DNA of 64,000 nt, from NCBI GenBank assembly GCA_963732635.1, contig CAVTAL010000035.1, positions 434,001-498,000 of the forward strand, read 5' to 3'. This document shows, one piece after another, positions 1 through 8,235 of this stretch. The stretch is from JAKFWF01 sp963732635. GTDB lineage: Bacteria; Pseudomonadota; Alphaproteobacteria; Rhizobiales; Hyphomicrobiaceae. How positions within the stretch are numbered: position 1 is the stretch's first letter; each line of letters begins with the position of its first letter. Under the pieces are notes generated by a model. It was not told the origin of the DNA and made no database searches. It saw nothing but the letters and a program-made list of their open reading frames with translations. The position numbers were made by a program, and so were the translations under genes.

Positions 1-1
1 C

Positions 2-652
2 CACGAAGGCCGGCTGGTGCACAAGTGGCCTCACTATCTGCCGATCCATCAACGGTATCTTGAGCCGTTCAAACAGGGATTTGCCACTGCCAACGGCAAT
101 CGCCGCCCTGTGCGGCTGCTCGAGATCGGGGTCAGTCACGGCGGTTCGCTGGAACTCTGGCGCCGGTTCCTGGGCCCCCAGGCCATTATCTTCGGCATCG
201 ACATCGATCCGCGCTGCCGCGCCCTTGACCAGCCTGATCTACCGGTCCGCGTCGGTTCGCAGGCGGACGCGGAGTTCCTGTCTGCCGTGGTGCGGGAAAT
301 GGGTGGCGTCGATGTGGTGATTGATGATGGCAGTCATATTGCCCAGCATCAAAAAGCGAGCCTCGACGCCTTGTTCCCGCTGCTATCCGAGGGCGGACTC
401 TATATCGTCGAGGATACGCAGACGTCGTATTGGCGGCAGTGGGAGGGTGGATTTCGCCGGCCGGGCACGTTCATCGAGTTGGCCAAGACCCTCGTTGACG
501 ACATGCACGCCTGGTATCACGCCGGCCGCGTCGATCGGCCAGCGGCCAAGACCGAGGTCTCGGCGGTTAGCTTCCACGATGGCATTGTCGTGATCGAGAA
601 GCGGCAAAGGCCGGTTCCCGTGCATGTCATGCTGGGCAAGCCGTCACATTGA
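2..652 (+). CDS. class I SAM-dependent methyltransferase, 5'-truncated by the window edge
   Basis: The frame is open from the first bases of the window, and the residues before the first GTG (position 17; HEGRLVHKW) fit the family, so the gene probably starts upstream. The SAM-binding motif I is seen as LLEIGVSHGGSLELW, followed by an acidic strand (FGIDIDP) and VVIDDGSH, then GGLYIVEDTQTSYW, typical of the Methyltransf_24 / macrocin O-methyltransferase-like group. This group often modifies sugars or natural products; the substrate cannot be read here. The stop is followed by a terminator that belongs to the opposite-strand ompW gene. Confidence 0.75.
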   Translation, partial: HEGRLVHKWPHYLPIHQRYLEPFKQGFATANGNRRPVRLLEIGVSHGGSLELWRRFLGPQAIIFGIDIDPRCRALDQPDLPVRVGSQADAEFLSAVVREMGGVDVVIDDGSHIAQHQKASLDALFPLLSEGGLYIVEDTQTSYWRQWEGGFRRPGTFIELAKTLVDDMHAWYHAGRVDRPAAKTEVSAVSFHDGIVVIEKRQRPVPVHVMLGKPSH

Positions 653-707
653 TGGAAGGGCCCCATCGCGCATGGGGCGCCGCTGACCAGTCGGTTCCAA
701 GAATCCT

Positions 708-746
708 CAAAAATGCAAAAGGGACCGGCTCTTCCGAGCCAGTCCC
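708..746 (-). terminator. rho-independent terminator of ompW
   Basis: Read on the minus strand, an 11-bp stem (GGGACTGGCTC pairing with GAGCCGGTCCC, one G-U pair) with a GGAA tetraloop is followed by TTTTGCATTTTT. It lies about 30 bases past the ompW stop codon. Confidence 0.85.
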
Positions 747-778
747 GTTCGTGTTCGAGCGATATTGACCGTGGTTGC

Positions 779-1525
779 TTACTTCAGCGAAGCCGGGGCT
801 GAGCGGCGGCCCAGCAAATCTTCGAGGTTGAAGCGATAGCCGACGCCAGCGCTGATGGTCAGCGGATCGAGGTCGGCCTTGGCGACGATGTTGCCGCCGG
901 TCACCGTGGAATTGTGCCAGGTCGCCTTGGTGTCGAGCCAGGACTTCTTGATGTCGGCGTTTAGATACCAGCCGCCGCCGAGTTGGTAGTCGAAGCCGGC
1001 TTGCACGGTCACGCCGAAGGCGTCCGACATGCTGACGCTGGTGGCGCCGAGCGTGTTGTCGCCGGTCTTTTCGTTGAAGAAGTGGATCCACTGGGCGCCG
1101 ACGCCGACATAGGGCTTGAAGGCGCCCATGCCATCGAAGTGGTACTGCAGCGTCAAGGCCGGCGGGAAGATCCAGGCATCGGCGACTTTACCCGACAGGC
1201 CAGCGAATGCCGGCGGAGCCTTCAGGTCGATGTGATGCTTCGAGAAGCAGCAGAACAGCTCCAGCGCGAGGTTCTTGTTCAGGAAGTAGGTTAGCGTGGC
1301 GGTCGGGATGAAGCGATCGCTCACCTCGGCGTCGAAGCCGGCGCCCTTGAGGTCCGAAACCGGCGCGCCCGAAACCGACGTCAGCGACTTGAGGCTATCC
1401 TGCGTCATCACCTGCGTACCCTGCAGGCGAACCATGAAGTTGCCGTTGTAGTCGCCGGCAACCGCGGCCTGCCCCATGCCCATGCCGAGCGCCAGTGCAG
1501 CCAAACCAATCTTCAAACTCTTCAT
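779..1525 (-). CDS. ompW: OmpW family outer membrane protein
   Basis: A 248-residue protein with a clear Sec signal peptide (MKSLKIGLAALALG... cleaved near AVAG-DY). It has the OmpW pattern: FMVRLQG near the N terminus, FIPTATLTYFLNKNLALEL, LTLQYHF, PYVGVGAQW, and alternating beta-strand segments ending in GVGYRF. OmpW proteins form 8-stranded barrels with a hydrophobic channel for small molecules and are often induced under oxygen or redox change. The chain carries an unusual polar tail of about 14 residues after the last barrel strand. Transcription is probably controlled by the FNR/FixK-like boxes upstream, with a Crp/Fnr regulator gene divergent at 1807. Confidence 0.88.
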   Translation of the reverse strand: MKSLKIGLAALALGMGMGQAAVAGDYNGNFMVRLQGTQVMTQDSLKSLTSVSGAPVSDLKGAGFDAEVSDRFIPTATLTYFLNKNLALELFCCFSKHHIDLKAPPAFAGLSGKVADAWIFPPALTLQYHFDGMGAFKPYVGVGAQWIHFFNEKTGDNTLGATSVSMSDAFGVTVQAGFDYQLGGGWYLNADIKKSWLDTKATWHNSTVTGGNIVAKADLDPLTISAGVGYRFNLEDLLGRRSAPASLK

Positions 1526-1629
1526 CTTCGTCCTCGCTTCCCCGGTAGTGTCTGATCCGAACTCGTGAATTCCTGTGCGGACCCCACTCCGGTTTCGATT
1601 TCGAGGCGAGCGGTAGTTAATACGGCGGA

Positions 1630-1643
1630 CTGATCTCGATCAG
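1630..1643. promoter_or_regulatory. FNR/FixK-like box, distal copy
   Basis: CTGAT-CTCG-ATCAG is a symmetric 5-4-5 site that differs from the FNR/FixK consensus (TTGAT-N4-ATCAA) only at the outer base of each half. It lies on the ompW side of the intergenic region. Confidence 0.5.
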
Positions 1644-1691
1644 TGATATTCACGCCGCAGCCGCAATGTTGCCTCGGTGCAACGCATTTCG

Positions 1692-1705
1692 TTGATGTAG
1701 ATCAA
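1692..1705. promoter_or_regulatory. perfect FNR/FixK box
   Basis: TTGAT-GTAG-ATCAA matches the FNR/FixK consensus at all ten defined bases. It lies between the divergent ompW and Crp/Fnr-family genes, so it may serve either or both promoters. Confidence 0.8.
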
Positions 1706-1725
1706 GTCAAAAGTTTTTGGGGCCC

Positions 1726-1739
1726 TTGATCCGCCTCAA
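1726..1739. promoter_or_regulatory. FNR/FixK-like box, regulator-proximal copy
   Basis: TTGAT-CCGC-CTCAA matches the consensus at nine of ten defined bases. It lies 67 bases before the start of the regulator gene, where it could act as an autoregulatory site. Confidence 0.5.
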
Positions 1740-1806
1740 GTAATTGCCTCTCGCGTTGCACTAGGTTGAACCAAGTTCGGTTCTCCTTTTTGCACTGCGA
1801 AAGCCA

Positions 1807-2544
1807 ATGGCACCCTCCAGCACCATCCGCGCGCGGCTTGCGTCGGCCAAGGTCGAAGACCAGTCGGATCGGTCGCTGTCGACTGAAAATGCGGTTCGCA
1901 TCGGGTTGCGTCGTCGCCAACGTCTTGCGTTGCAGCAAGGTGGGCCGGAGCATGTCTTCATCGTCGAGAGTGGATGCTTGACGCTTGATACGGTGTTGCC
2001 GGGAAACCGGCGGCAAGTTGCGCTGGTCCTCTATGCTGGCGATATGATTGCCAAGAGCGCCGCGCCGCCAGTGCCGCAAGTGGGTTTGACCGCGATGCTG
2101 CCATCGATGGTGGCCCGTCTCCGTATCGACGATACTTGCGGCACTGACTTGACCGGGCTGGGTGCCGCCACGGCGCGGCTGGCCGCCCGTTCCAGTCTGC
2201 ATACGATTGCGATTGGCCGGCTGACTGGCGAGGAGCGGATCGCTACCCTATTCCTGGAAATGGCGCTTTATCTTGGCAAGCCGACGCCGGGCGGTTGGTC
2301 GTTCGAGATCCCGCTGTCGCGCAGTGACATGGCCGACTACATGGCGCTCAACCCGGATACCCTGAGCCGTCTGGTGTCGCGCCTGCGGGCCAGCGGCTTG
2401 ATCACGATGCCGACGCGCAGTCGGGCGACGGTCAAGGATCTGTCCGCACTCGAAGAATTGACCCCACTGGCGCAATCGCTACGCATGCTGCGCGATGGCG
2501 TGGCGACGTACCCGGCGGGCAATCGAAACATGCCTATGCCGTAA
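1807..2544 (+). CDS. Crp/Fnr family transcriptional regulator
   Basis: A 245-residue protein with an N-terminal cyclic-nucleotide-binding-like beta roll (HVFIVESGCLTLDT... GDMIAK) and a C-terminal winged helix (IPLSRSDMADYMALNPDTLSRLVSRLRASGLI). The recognition helix has D-x-x-S-R where FNR has E-x-x-S-R, the residues that read the TTGAT half site. There is no N-terminal cysteine cluster, so an oxygen-sensing Fe-S centre as in FNR is unlikely; it is closer to the FixK type. It is divergent from ompW and three FNR-like boxes lie between the two genes, so control of ompW and of itself is the simplest inference. The ATG start has no strong Shine-Dalgarno sequence. Confidence 0.85.
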   Translation: MAPSSTIRARLASAKVEDQSDRSLSTENAVRIGLRRRQRLALQQGGPEHVFIVESGCLTLDTVLPGNRRQVALVLYAGDMIAKSAAPPVPQVGLTAMLPSMVARLRIDDTCGTDLTGLGAATARLAARSSLHTIAIGRLTGEERIATLFLEMALYLGKPTPGGWSFEIPLSRSDMADYMALNPDTLSRLVSRLRASGLITMPTRSRATVKDLSALEELTPLAQSLRMLRDGVATYPAGNRNMPMP

Positions 2545-2588
2545 GGATCGATTGGTCGGCGATTGTTCCTGGTGGACGAGATATTCCG

Positions 2589-3482
2589 TCAGGGGCCGAC
2601 CACCACCGACCGCCCGCCGCTGAGGCCGACCTGCACCATCGGTTGCCCCTCGCGCATCACCACTTTGAAATCCTCGGCGGCGACGCTCGGCAACTCGGCG
2701 ACGCCGATCTGGCGCGCCTTGCCGCCGCGAAAGGTCAAGAACCTCAGGCGCCGGCGATCCTGCGACGGGACCGCCAGATCCGGGACGCCGTCGCCGTTGA
2801 AATCGGCGATTGCGTGTAGCTTCAGGAATGGCGAGCGCAGCGCATGATTGCAGACGTCGTCGATACCGACGGTCTGAACCATCTGGCCGTTGCGGGCGGT
2901 CCACAATTGCAGTTCGCCATCGATATGCGGCGTACGCACCAGGGCGATCTGCAAGATGCCGTCGCCGGCAAAGTTGGCCGGGCCGATCGGATTGAGCCAC
3001 TTGAACGGCGTGCCGATCGGTGGCGTTTCGGCGACAATCTTGATCTCGTTGTTGACGATCGCGATCAGCGCCAGCGCGGCACCCTTCTTGAGGTACGTGC
3101 GCACCGCGATCACCATGTCGACGCCATCGATATCGACGATGCGCGGCTCGCGGTCCTCGAACACGCTGTCGTCGGGCAGCTTGAGTTTGTAGGCTTTGTG
3201 GTCCGCCGTGGAGATCACCAGCGATTCCGGTTCGTATTCGGTCGCGAACGCCAGATGCCGGTAGCGTTGCACCGGGTCGGAAAACCAGGCTGCCAGGATC
3301 GACCGGTTGCCGCGCGCGAGCCGCCCATCCTTGATCGGGGCGTCGTGGCGCGGCCGCTTGAACCGACCGAGTGGCGCGTCGACGATGTCGGCGAGCGCCT
3401 TCGACTGGGCCAACGCCAACACGGGGTGCAGCATCGTCGCGCTCGCGGCAAGGCCCGCCATCATCGATCGTCTGGAAGGCAT
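2589..3482 (-). CDS. exported FG-GAP/VCBS-repeat protein with Tat-like signal
   Basis: The chosen ATG gives MPSRRSMMAGLAASATMLHP, a signal peptide with a twin-arginine-like n-region and cleavage near LAQS; AGGGG lies upstream. An in-frame extension upstream exists but lacks signal character. The mature part is a beta-rich repeat protein: IVDIDGVDMVIAV, GDGILQIALV and IADFNGDGVPDLAVP, the last a classical FG-GAP/VCBS calcium-loop motif. Such proteins are periplasmic or outer-surface propellers of unknown binding partner. It is divergent from the ThDP enzyme gene at 3649, so the two promoters share about 170 bases. Confidence 0.7.
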   Translation of the reverse strand: MPSRRSMMAGLAASATMLHPVLALAQSKALADIVDAPLGRFKRPRHDAPIKDGRLARGNRSILAAWFSDPVQRYRHLAFATEYEPESLVISTADHKAYKLKLPDDSVFEDREPRIVDIDGVDMVIAVRTYLKKGAALALIAIVNNEIKIVAETPPIGTPFKWLNPIGPANFAGDGILQIALVRTPHIDGELQLWTARNGQMVQTVGIDDVCNHALRSPFLKLHAIADFNGDGVPDLAVPSQDRRRLRFLTFRGGKARQIGVAELPSVAAEDFKVVMREGQPMVQVGLSGGRSVVVGP

Positions 3483-3648
3483 CTGGTCATCAGCCCCTGT
3501 GGTGTGCCGGATTAGCTGGGCAGTCATAACCGGATTCGGCCCGCCGCGCTGCCTTGCGCTTGGCCGACGCGGCGGGCAGTGTGTTGGCGAAATTTGGTGC
3601 CAAGCCATCCACGAAGATGGCGCCGCGTTCCGGGAGAGAGACACGAAA

Positions 3649-5397
3649 ATGACGGCAGAGAAATCGAATACGACGCGGCGCATGTCCGGCGGTCAGGCGA
3701 TGGCTGAGATGCTGAAGCTCGCAGGCGTCGGGCCGATGTTCGGCATGGGCGGCTTCCAGCTGCTGCCGTTCTATGAAGCCCTCCGGCATCTGGGGATGCA
3801 GCATGTGCTGATCAACGACGAGCGCAACGGCGCGTTCGCCGCCGACGCCTACGCCAAGGTCACCAACCGTCCCGGCGTCGCCGACGGCACGCTTGGACCG
3901 GGCGCGACCAATCTCGTCACCGGTCTGGTCGAGAGCTACAACGCCGGCATTCCGATGATCGCCATCACCGGCGACAGCAATCGCGAGCACGCCTGGAAGA
4001 ACATGACCCAGGAAGCGCGGCAGCTCGAAATCCTGCGGCCGGCGGTCAAGGAAGTGATTCGCGTCGAGGTCATCAAGCGCATCCCGGAGCATTTCCGCCG
4101 TGCCTTTGCGGTGGCGACCAGCGGCCGGCCCGGCCCGGCGCTGATCGACGTGCCGGAGGACATTGCGCACGCCGAGTTCGACTTCGATGCGTCTGATTTC
4201 TGGATGGAACCGGGAACGCTCAAGGCACAGGCCCGGCGCACTCGTCCCGACCCGGCCGACCTCACGCGCGCCGCGGCACTGTTGTCGAATGCCAAGCGGC
4301 CGCTGATCCTGGCTGGCGGCGGCATCCATATTTCGGAAGCACATCAGGCGCTGCTCGACTTTGCCCATGCGCAGGGTATTCCCGTTGCCCACACCATGAG
4401 CGGCAAGGGCGCGATCTCGTGCGCGGATTCGCATTCCGCCGGCCTGTTCGGCCGCTATGACCGCATCGCCAACGCGCTGATCGCCGAAAGCGACTGTCTG
4501 CTCGTCGTTGGCTGCAAGCTCGGCGAGATCGCGACCAAGCGGTTCGCTTTGATGACGCCGGGCAAGCCAGTCATCCATATCGATATCGTGCCCGAGGAGA
4601 TTGGCCGCACCACCCGCACCGACGTCGCCCTCGTCGGCGATGCCAGGTTGACACTCGCCGACCTCGCCGCCGAATTATCCGATGGGGGAAAACGCGCCAA
4701 GTCGCGTGCCGGCTATCTCGCTGAATTGCCGAAGCGCATGGCCGAGTGGCGCGCAGGTGCGGCCGACCGCATGGAATCCAAGGAAACGCCGATCAACGTC
4801 GGTCGTCTGATGGGTGAACTGAACAAGATCATGCCGGCCGACGGCGTGCTGGTTGCCGACGGCGGCTTCGCGGCGCACTGGGGCGGCCTGATGTTCGACA
4901 CCAAGGCCGCCGGCCGCCACTTCCTGCCCGACCGCGGCTTCGCCTCGATCGGCTACGGCGTGCCCGGCGGCATCGGCGCCCAGATCGGCGCTGGCAAGAA
5001 GCGCCGGGTCGTGTCGCTGACCGGCGACGGCGGCTTCAACATGAGTCTTGGCGAACTCGAAACCGCGCGCCGGGTCGGCGCCAACTTCGTCACCATCGTT
5101 TTCAACAACGCCGCGTCCGGCTACGTGAAAGCGCTACAGCACGCGGTCTATGGTGCCGGCAACTATCAGTCATCGGATTTGAGCGATCTCAACTACGCCG
5201 AGATCGTCAAGGGCTTCGGCTGTCACGGTATCCGCGTCACCGACCCAGAGAAGTTGTCAGGCGCCATCGCCGAGGGCCTCGCCAATACGTCGAGCCCGAC
5301 GGTGATCGACTGCGTCGTCACCCGCGACCCCGCCAAGATGCTCCCCGCCGCCGACAATCGCGCGCTGAAAGTGCAAAAAGGCGACCGGCCGGTGTGA
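3649..5397 (+). CDS. thiamine-diphosphate-dependent enzyme, acetolactate synthase-like
   Basis: A 582-residue three-domain ThDP enzyme. The N-terminal Pyr domain has the activating Glu at about residue 58 (LINDERNGAFAADAYAK). The central domain has the Rossmann-like segment around LILAGGG. The C-terminal PP domain has the cofactor motif GDG near 458 ending in NN (VTIVFNNA). The ATG start is preceded by GGGAGAGAG. It belongs to the acetolactate synthase large-subunit-like family, but no small regulatory subunit (ilvN) is adjacent, so a role in branched-chain amino acid synthesis is doubtful; a decarboxylase or ligase on another 2-oxo acid is as likely. A hairpin separates it from convergent mutS. 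Confidence 0.85.
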   Translation: MTAEKSNTTRRMSGGQAMAEMLKLAGVGPMFGMGGFQLLPFYEALRHLGMQHVLINDERNGAFAADAYAKVTNRPGVADGTLGPGATNLVTGLVESYNAGIPMIAITGDSNREHAWKNMTQEARQLEILRPAVKEVIRVEVIKRIPEHFRRAFAVATSGRPGPALIDVPEDIAHAEFDFDASDFWMEPGTLKAQARRTRPDPADLTRAAALLSNAKRPLILAGGGIHISEAHQALLDFAHAQGIPVAHTMSGKGAISCADSHSAGLFGRYDRIANALIAESDCLLVVGCKLGEIATKRFALMTPGKPVIHIDIVPEEIGRTTRTDVALVGDARLTLADLAAELSDGGKRAKSRAGYLAELPKRMAEWRAGAADRMESKETPINVGRLMGELNKIMPADGVLVADGGFAAHWGGLMFDTKAAGRHFLPDRGFASIGYGVPGGIGAQIGAGKKRRVVSLTGDGGFNMSLGELETARRVGANFVTIVFNNAASGYVKALQHAVYGAGNYQSSDLSDLNYAEIVKGFGCHGIRVTDPEKLSGAIAEGLANTSSPTVIDCVVTRDPAKMLPAADNRALKVQKGDRPV

Positions 5398-5409
5398 CGA
5401 GACATGCGA

Positions 5410-5440
5410 GTTGTCCTACCTTCTGGAAAGGTAGGACAAC
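5410..5440. terminator. perfect 13-bp hairpin between convergent genes
   Basis: GTTGTCCTACCTT is repeated in perfect inverted form after a 5-base loop. It lies between the stop codons of the ThDP enzyme and mutS. There is no T run on either side, so it may be a bidirectional mRNA 3'-end stabiliser or a weak terminator. Confidence 0.5.
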
Positions 5441-5448
5441 CGCCCGAG

Positions 5449-8235
5449 TCACCCCTTCGCCGCCAGTTCCTTCAGCCGATACACCAGCTCAAGCGCCGCT
5501 TTCGGGGACAGCTCGTCTGGCTTGATGCCGGCGAGCGTGGTTTCGAGTTCGCTCGCCTTGGCGACGGGCTTCTCGGCTTCCCTCGCCGCCGACATGGCGA
5601 ACAGCGGCAGGTCTTCGAGTGTCGAGCCGCCGGCGCCGGCGCGGCGGTTGTTCTTTTCCAACCGCGCCAATACTTCGCCGGCACGCTTGACGACGGCGCG
5701 CGGCAGGCCGGCGAGGCGGGCGACCTGAATGCCGTAGCTGCGGTCGGCGGCACCCGGCTTGATCTTGTGCAGGAACACGATGTCGTCGTGCCATTCCTTG
5801 ACGTCGACGGTGACATTGGCGACCTCGCCAAGCCGGCCGGCGAGCTGCGTCAGTTCATGGAAGTGGGTGGCGAACAGTGCGCGGCTCTTGTTGGCGTCGT
5901 GCAGATGCTCGACGGCGGCCCAGGCGATCGACAAGCCGTCGAACGTCGCGGTGCCACGCCCGATCTCGTCGAGGATGACGAGGCTCTTGTCCGTTGCCTG
6001 ATTGAGGATCGCCGCCGTTTCGACCATTTCGACCATGAACGTGGAGCGACCGCGCGCCAGATCGTCCGAGGCGCCCACACGGCTGAACAGGCGGTCGACG
6101 ACGCCGATATGGGCACGCTTTGCCGGCACGAACGAACCCATCTGCGCCATCAGGGCAATCAGCGCGTTCTGCCGCAGGAAGGTCGACTTGCCGGCCATGT
6201 TGGGGCCGGTGACCAGCCACAGCCGGCCGCTCGGGCCCTCGTCAAAGCCGGTCGGCACCGGCATTGATGGCCGGCCGAGAGTGCAGTCGTTCTCGATGAA
6301 GGGACCGGCCTTGGCCTTGCGCAGCGCCTGCTCGACCACCGGATGTCGGCCGCCGCGAATATCGAAGGTGACGCTGTCGTCGATCTCTGGCCGCACGTAG
6401 CCTTCGTTCCAGGCCAGCGTCGACAGACCGCAAACATGATCGAGTTCGGCGAGTGCTGTGGCGACACGGGCCATCGCCATTTCTTCCGCCAGGATCAGTC
6501 GCGATAATTCGGCGAATACTTCCTGTTCCAATGCCAACGCCCGGTCGGCGGCGGTGGCAATCGCGCCCTCGATTTCGATCAGCTCCGGCGTCGTGAATCG
6601 CATCGCGTTCGACATCGTCTGCTTGTGGCGGAACAGCGTGTCATGTGGCGGCGATTGCAGCGGCTTTGCATTGGCGGCGGTAACTTCGACGAAGTAGCCG
6701 AGCATGTGGTTATGGCGCAGCTTCAGCGCCTTGACGCCGGTGGCTTCGACGTAAGTGGTCTCGAGTGCCGCCAGCACCTTGCGGCTGTCGGCGCCGAGAT
6801 TGCGCGCCTTGTCGATCGCCTCGCGGTAGCCCTCGGCGACGAAGCCGCCGTCGCGTTTCAGGTGCGGTGGTTCCTCGACCAGCGCCTTGTCGAGTTCGAT
6901 GGCGATGGCGGGCGATACGCCTTCGAGGCGCTGGGCGATGGCTGCGAGTTCTTCCGGCAAGCCCATCGCCTGCTCGCGCAGCAGCCGGGCGCAGACGCTG
7001 CCCGCCGATAATCCCTGCGCGATGGCCTTGAGGTCGCGCGGGCCGCCGCGTTGCAGGGCGAGGCGGGAGATTGCGCGCGCGATGTCGGGCGCGGTTCGCA
7101 ATTGCCCACGCAGACGTTCGCGCAACGCTTCGCGCTCGACCAGATAGCCGACGGCATCGAGCCGGGCGTTGATCTGGCCGGCGTCCTTCAGCGGCGAGGC
7201 GATGCGTGAGGCCAATTCACGCGCGCCGGAGGCGGTCACCGTCAAGTCCATGGCGCCGAGCAGCGAGCCGTCCTTGTCGCCGCCCGATGAGCGGACAAGT
7301 TCGAGGCTGGCGCGGCTCGCCGCATCGATCACGAGGGTCTGTTCCGGCCCGCCGCGACGGGGTGGCCTCAGACTGGGCTGGCGGCCAAGCTGGGTCAGGT
7401 CGACGTAGGTCAGCAGCGCGCCGATGGCTGCGAGTTCGGCGCGCGAGAAGCCACCGAAGGCGCCGAGGTCGGCAACCTTCAAGCGTTCCTTCAGGGTGCG
7501 CTCGCCGTTCAAGGCATCGAAGCTCGCTGGTGCCACTGGCGTCGAGGCGGTACTGGCCACGCCGAGCCAGCGCTTGACCTCTGGGTCTCGAAGTACGTCG
7601 TCGACGGCGATCACTTCGCCTGGCGACAGCCGCACGATCTCGCCGGCGAAATCGGCGACCGGCGTGCTGCCGACCTCGAACTCGCCGGTCGAGATATCAA
7701 GCGAGGCCAGCGCGAAACCGCCGCCGGGAATGGTGTTCAAAGCGGTGAGGTAATTACGGGTCTTGGCGTCGAGTAGCGCGTCTTCGGTCAGCGTGCCGGG
7801 AGTGACGAGCCGCACCACATCGCGTTTGACGACCGCCTTCGAGCCGCGCTTGCGGGCTTCGGCGGGGTCTTCAAGCTGTTCGCAGACGGCGACGCGGTAC
7901 CCCTTGCGGATCAGCCGCTGCAAGTAGTCATCGGCGCGCACCACCGGCACGCCGCACATCGGGATGTCCTGCCCCAAGTGCTTGCCGCGCTTGGTGAGTA
8001 CAATGCCGAGGGCCTGCGAGGCGACCACGGCGTCGTCGAAGAACAATTCGTAGAAGTCGCCCATCCGGTACCAAAGGATCGAGTCCGGGTTGGCGGCCTT
8101 GATCTCGAGGAACTGCGCCATCGACGGTGTGGCACCAGCGGCGATCAGTGCCGCCGCTGACTTGTCTTCGTTTTCCGGCGCGGTGTCTTGGGCCGGCTTT
8201 TCGCGCTTCGGCGGCATCGCGGCAGGTCTCGTCAC
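5449..8235 (-). CDS. mutS: DNA mismatch repair protein MutS
   Basis: A 928-residue MutS. The mismatch-reading Phe-x-Glu motif is in MGDFYELFF (F61, E63). The ATPase domain has Walker A TGPNMAGKST near 677, Walker B LVILDEIGRGT near 755, and ATHFHEL. It recognises base mismatches and recruits MutL. The start taken is the GTG whose bases overlap the TGA stop of the upstream reductase (GTGA), indicating translational coupling; an in-frame ATG six codons later (8217) is an alternative. The N-terminal 35 residues are a charged extension that is common in alphaproteobacteria. Confidence 0.97.
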   Translation of the reverse strand: MTRPAAMPPKREKPAQDTAPENEDKSAAALIAAGATPSMAQFLEIKAANPDSILWYRMGDFYELFFDDAVVASQALGIVLTKRGKHLGQDIPMCGVPVVRADDYLQRLIRKGYRVAVCEQLEDPAEARKRGSKAVVKRDVVRLVTPGTLTEDALLDAKTRNYLTALNTIPGGGFALASLDISTGEFEVGSTPVADFAGEIVRLSPGEVIAVDDVLRDPEVKRWLGVASTASTPVAPASFDALNGERTLKERLKVADLGAFGGFSRAELAAIGALLTYVDLTQLGRQPSLRPPRRGGPEQTLVIDAASRASLELVRSSGGDKDGSLLGAMDLTVTASGARELASRIASPLKDAGQINARLDAVGYLVEREALRERLRGQLRTAPDIARAISRLALQRGGPRDLKAIAQGLSAGSVCARLLREQAMGLPEELAAIAQRLEGVSPAIAIELDKALVEEPPHLKRDGGFVAEGYREAIDKARNLGADSRKVLAALETTYVEATGVKALKLRHNHMLGYFVEVTAANAKPLQSPPHDTLFRHKQTMSNAMRFTTPELIEIEGAIATAADRALALEQEVFAELSRLILAEEMAMARVATALAELDHVCGLSTLAWNEGYVRPEIDDSVTFDIRGGRHPVVEQALRKAKAGPFIENDCTLGRPSMPVPTGFDEGPSGRLWLVTGPNMAGKSTFLRQNALIALMAQMGSFVPAKRAHIGVVDRLFSRVGASDDLARGRSTFMVEMVETAAILNQATDKSLVILDEIGRGTATFDGLSIAWAAVEHLHDANKSRALFATHFHELTQLAGRLGEVANVTVDVKEWHDDIVFLHKIKPGAADRSYGIQVARLAGLPRAVVKRAGEVLARLEKNNRRAGAGGSTLEDLPLFAMSAAREAEKPVAKASELETTLAGIKPDELSPKAALELVYRLKELAAKG

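Noticed and set aside
3490..4578. 362-codon open frame antisense to the ThDP enzyme
   Set aside because: The plus strand carries full ThDP motifs here; the antisense product has no family character.
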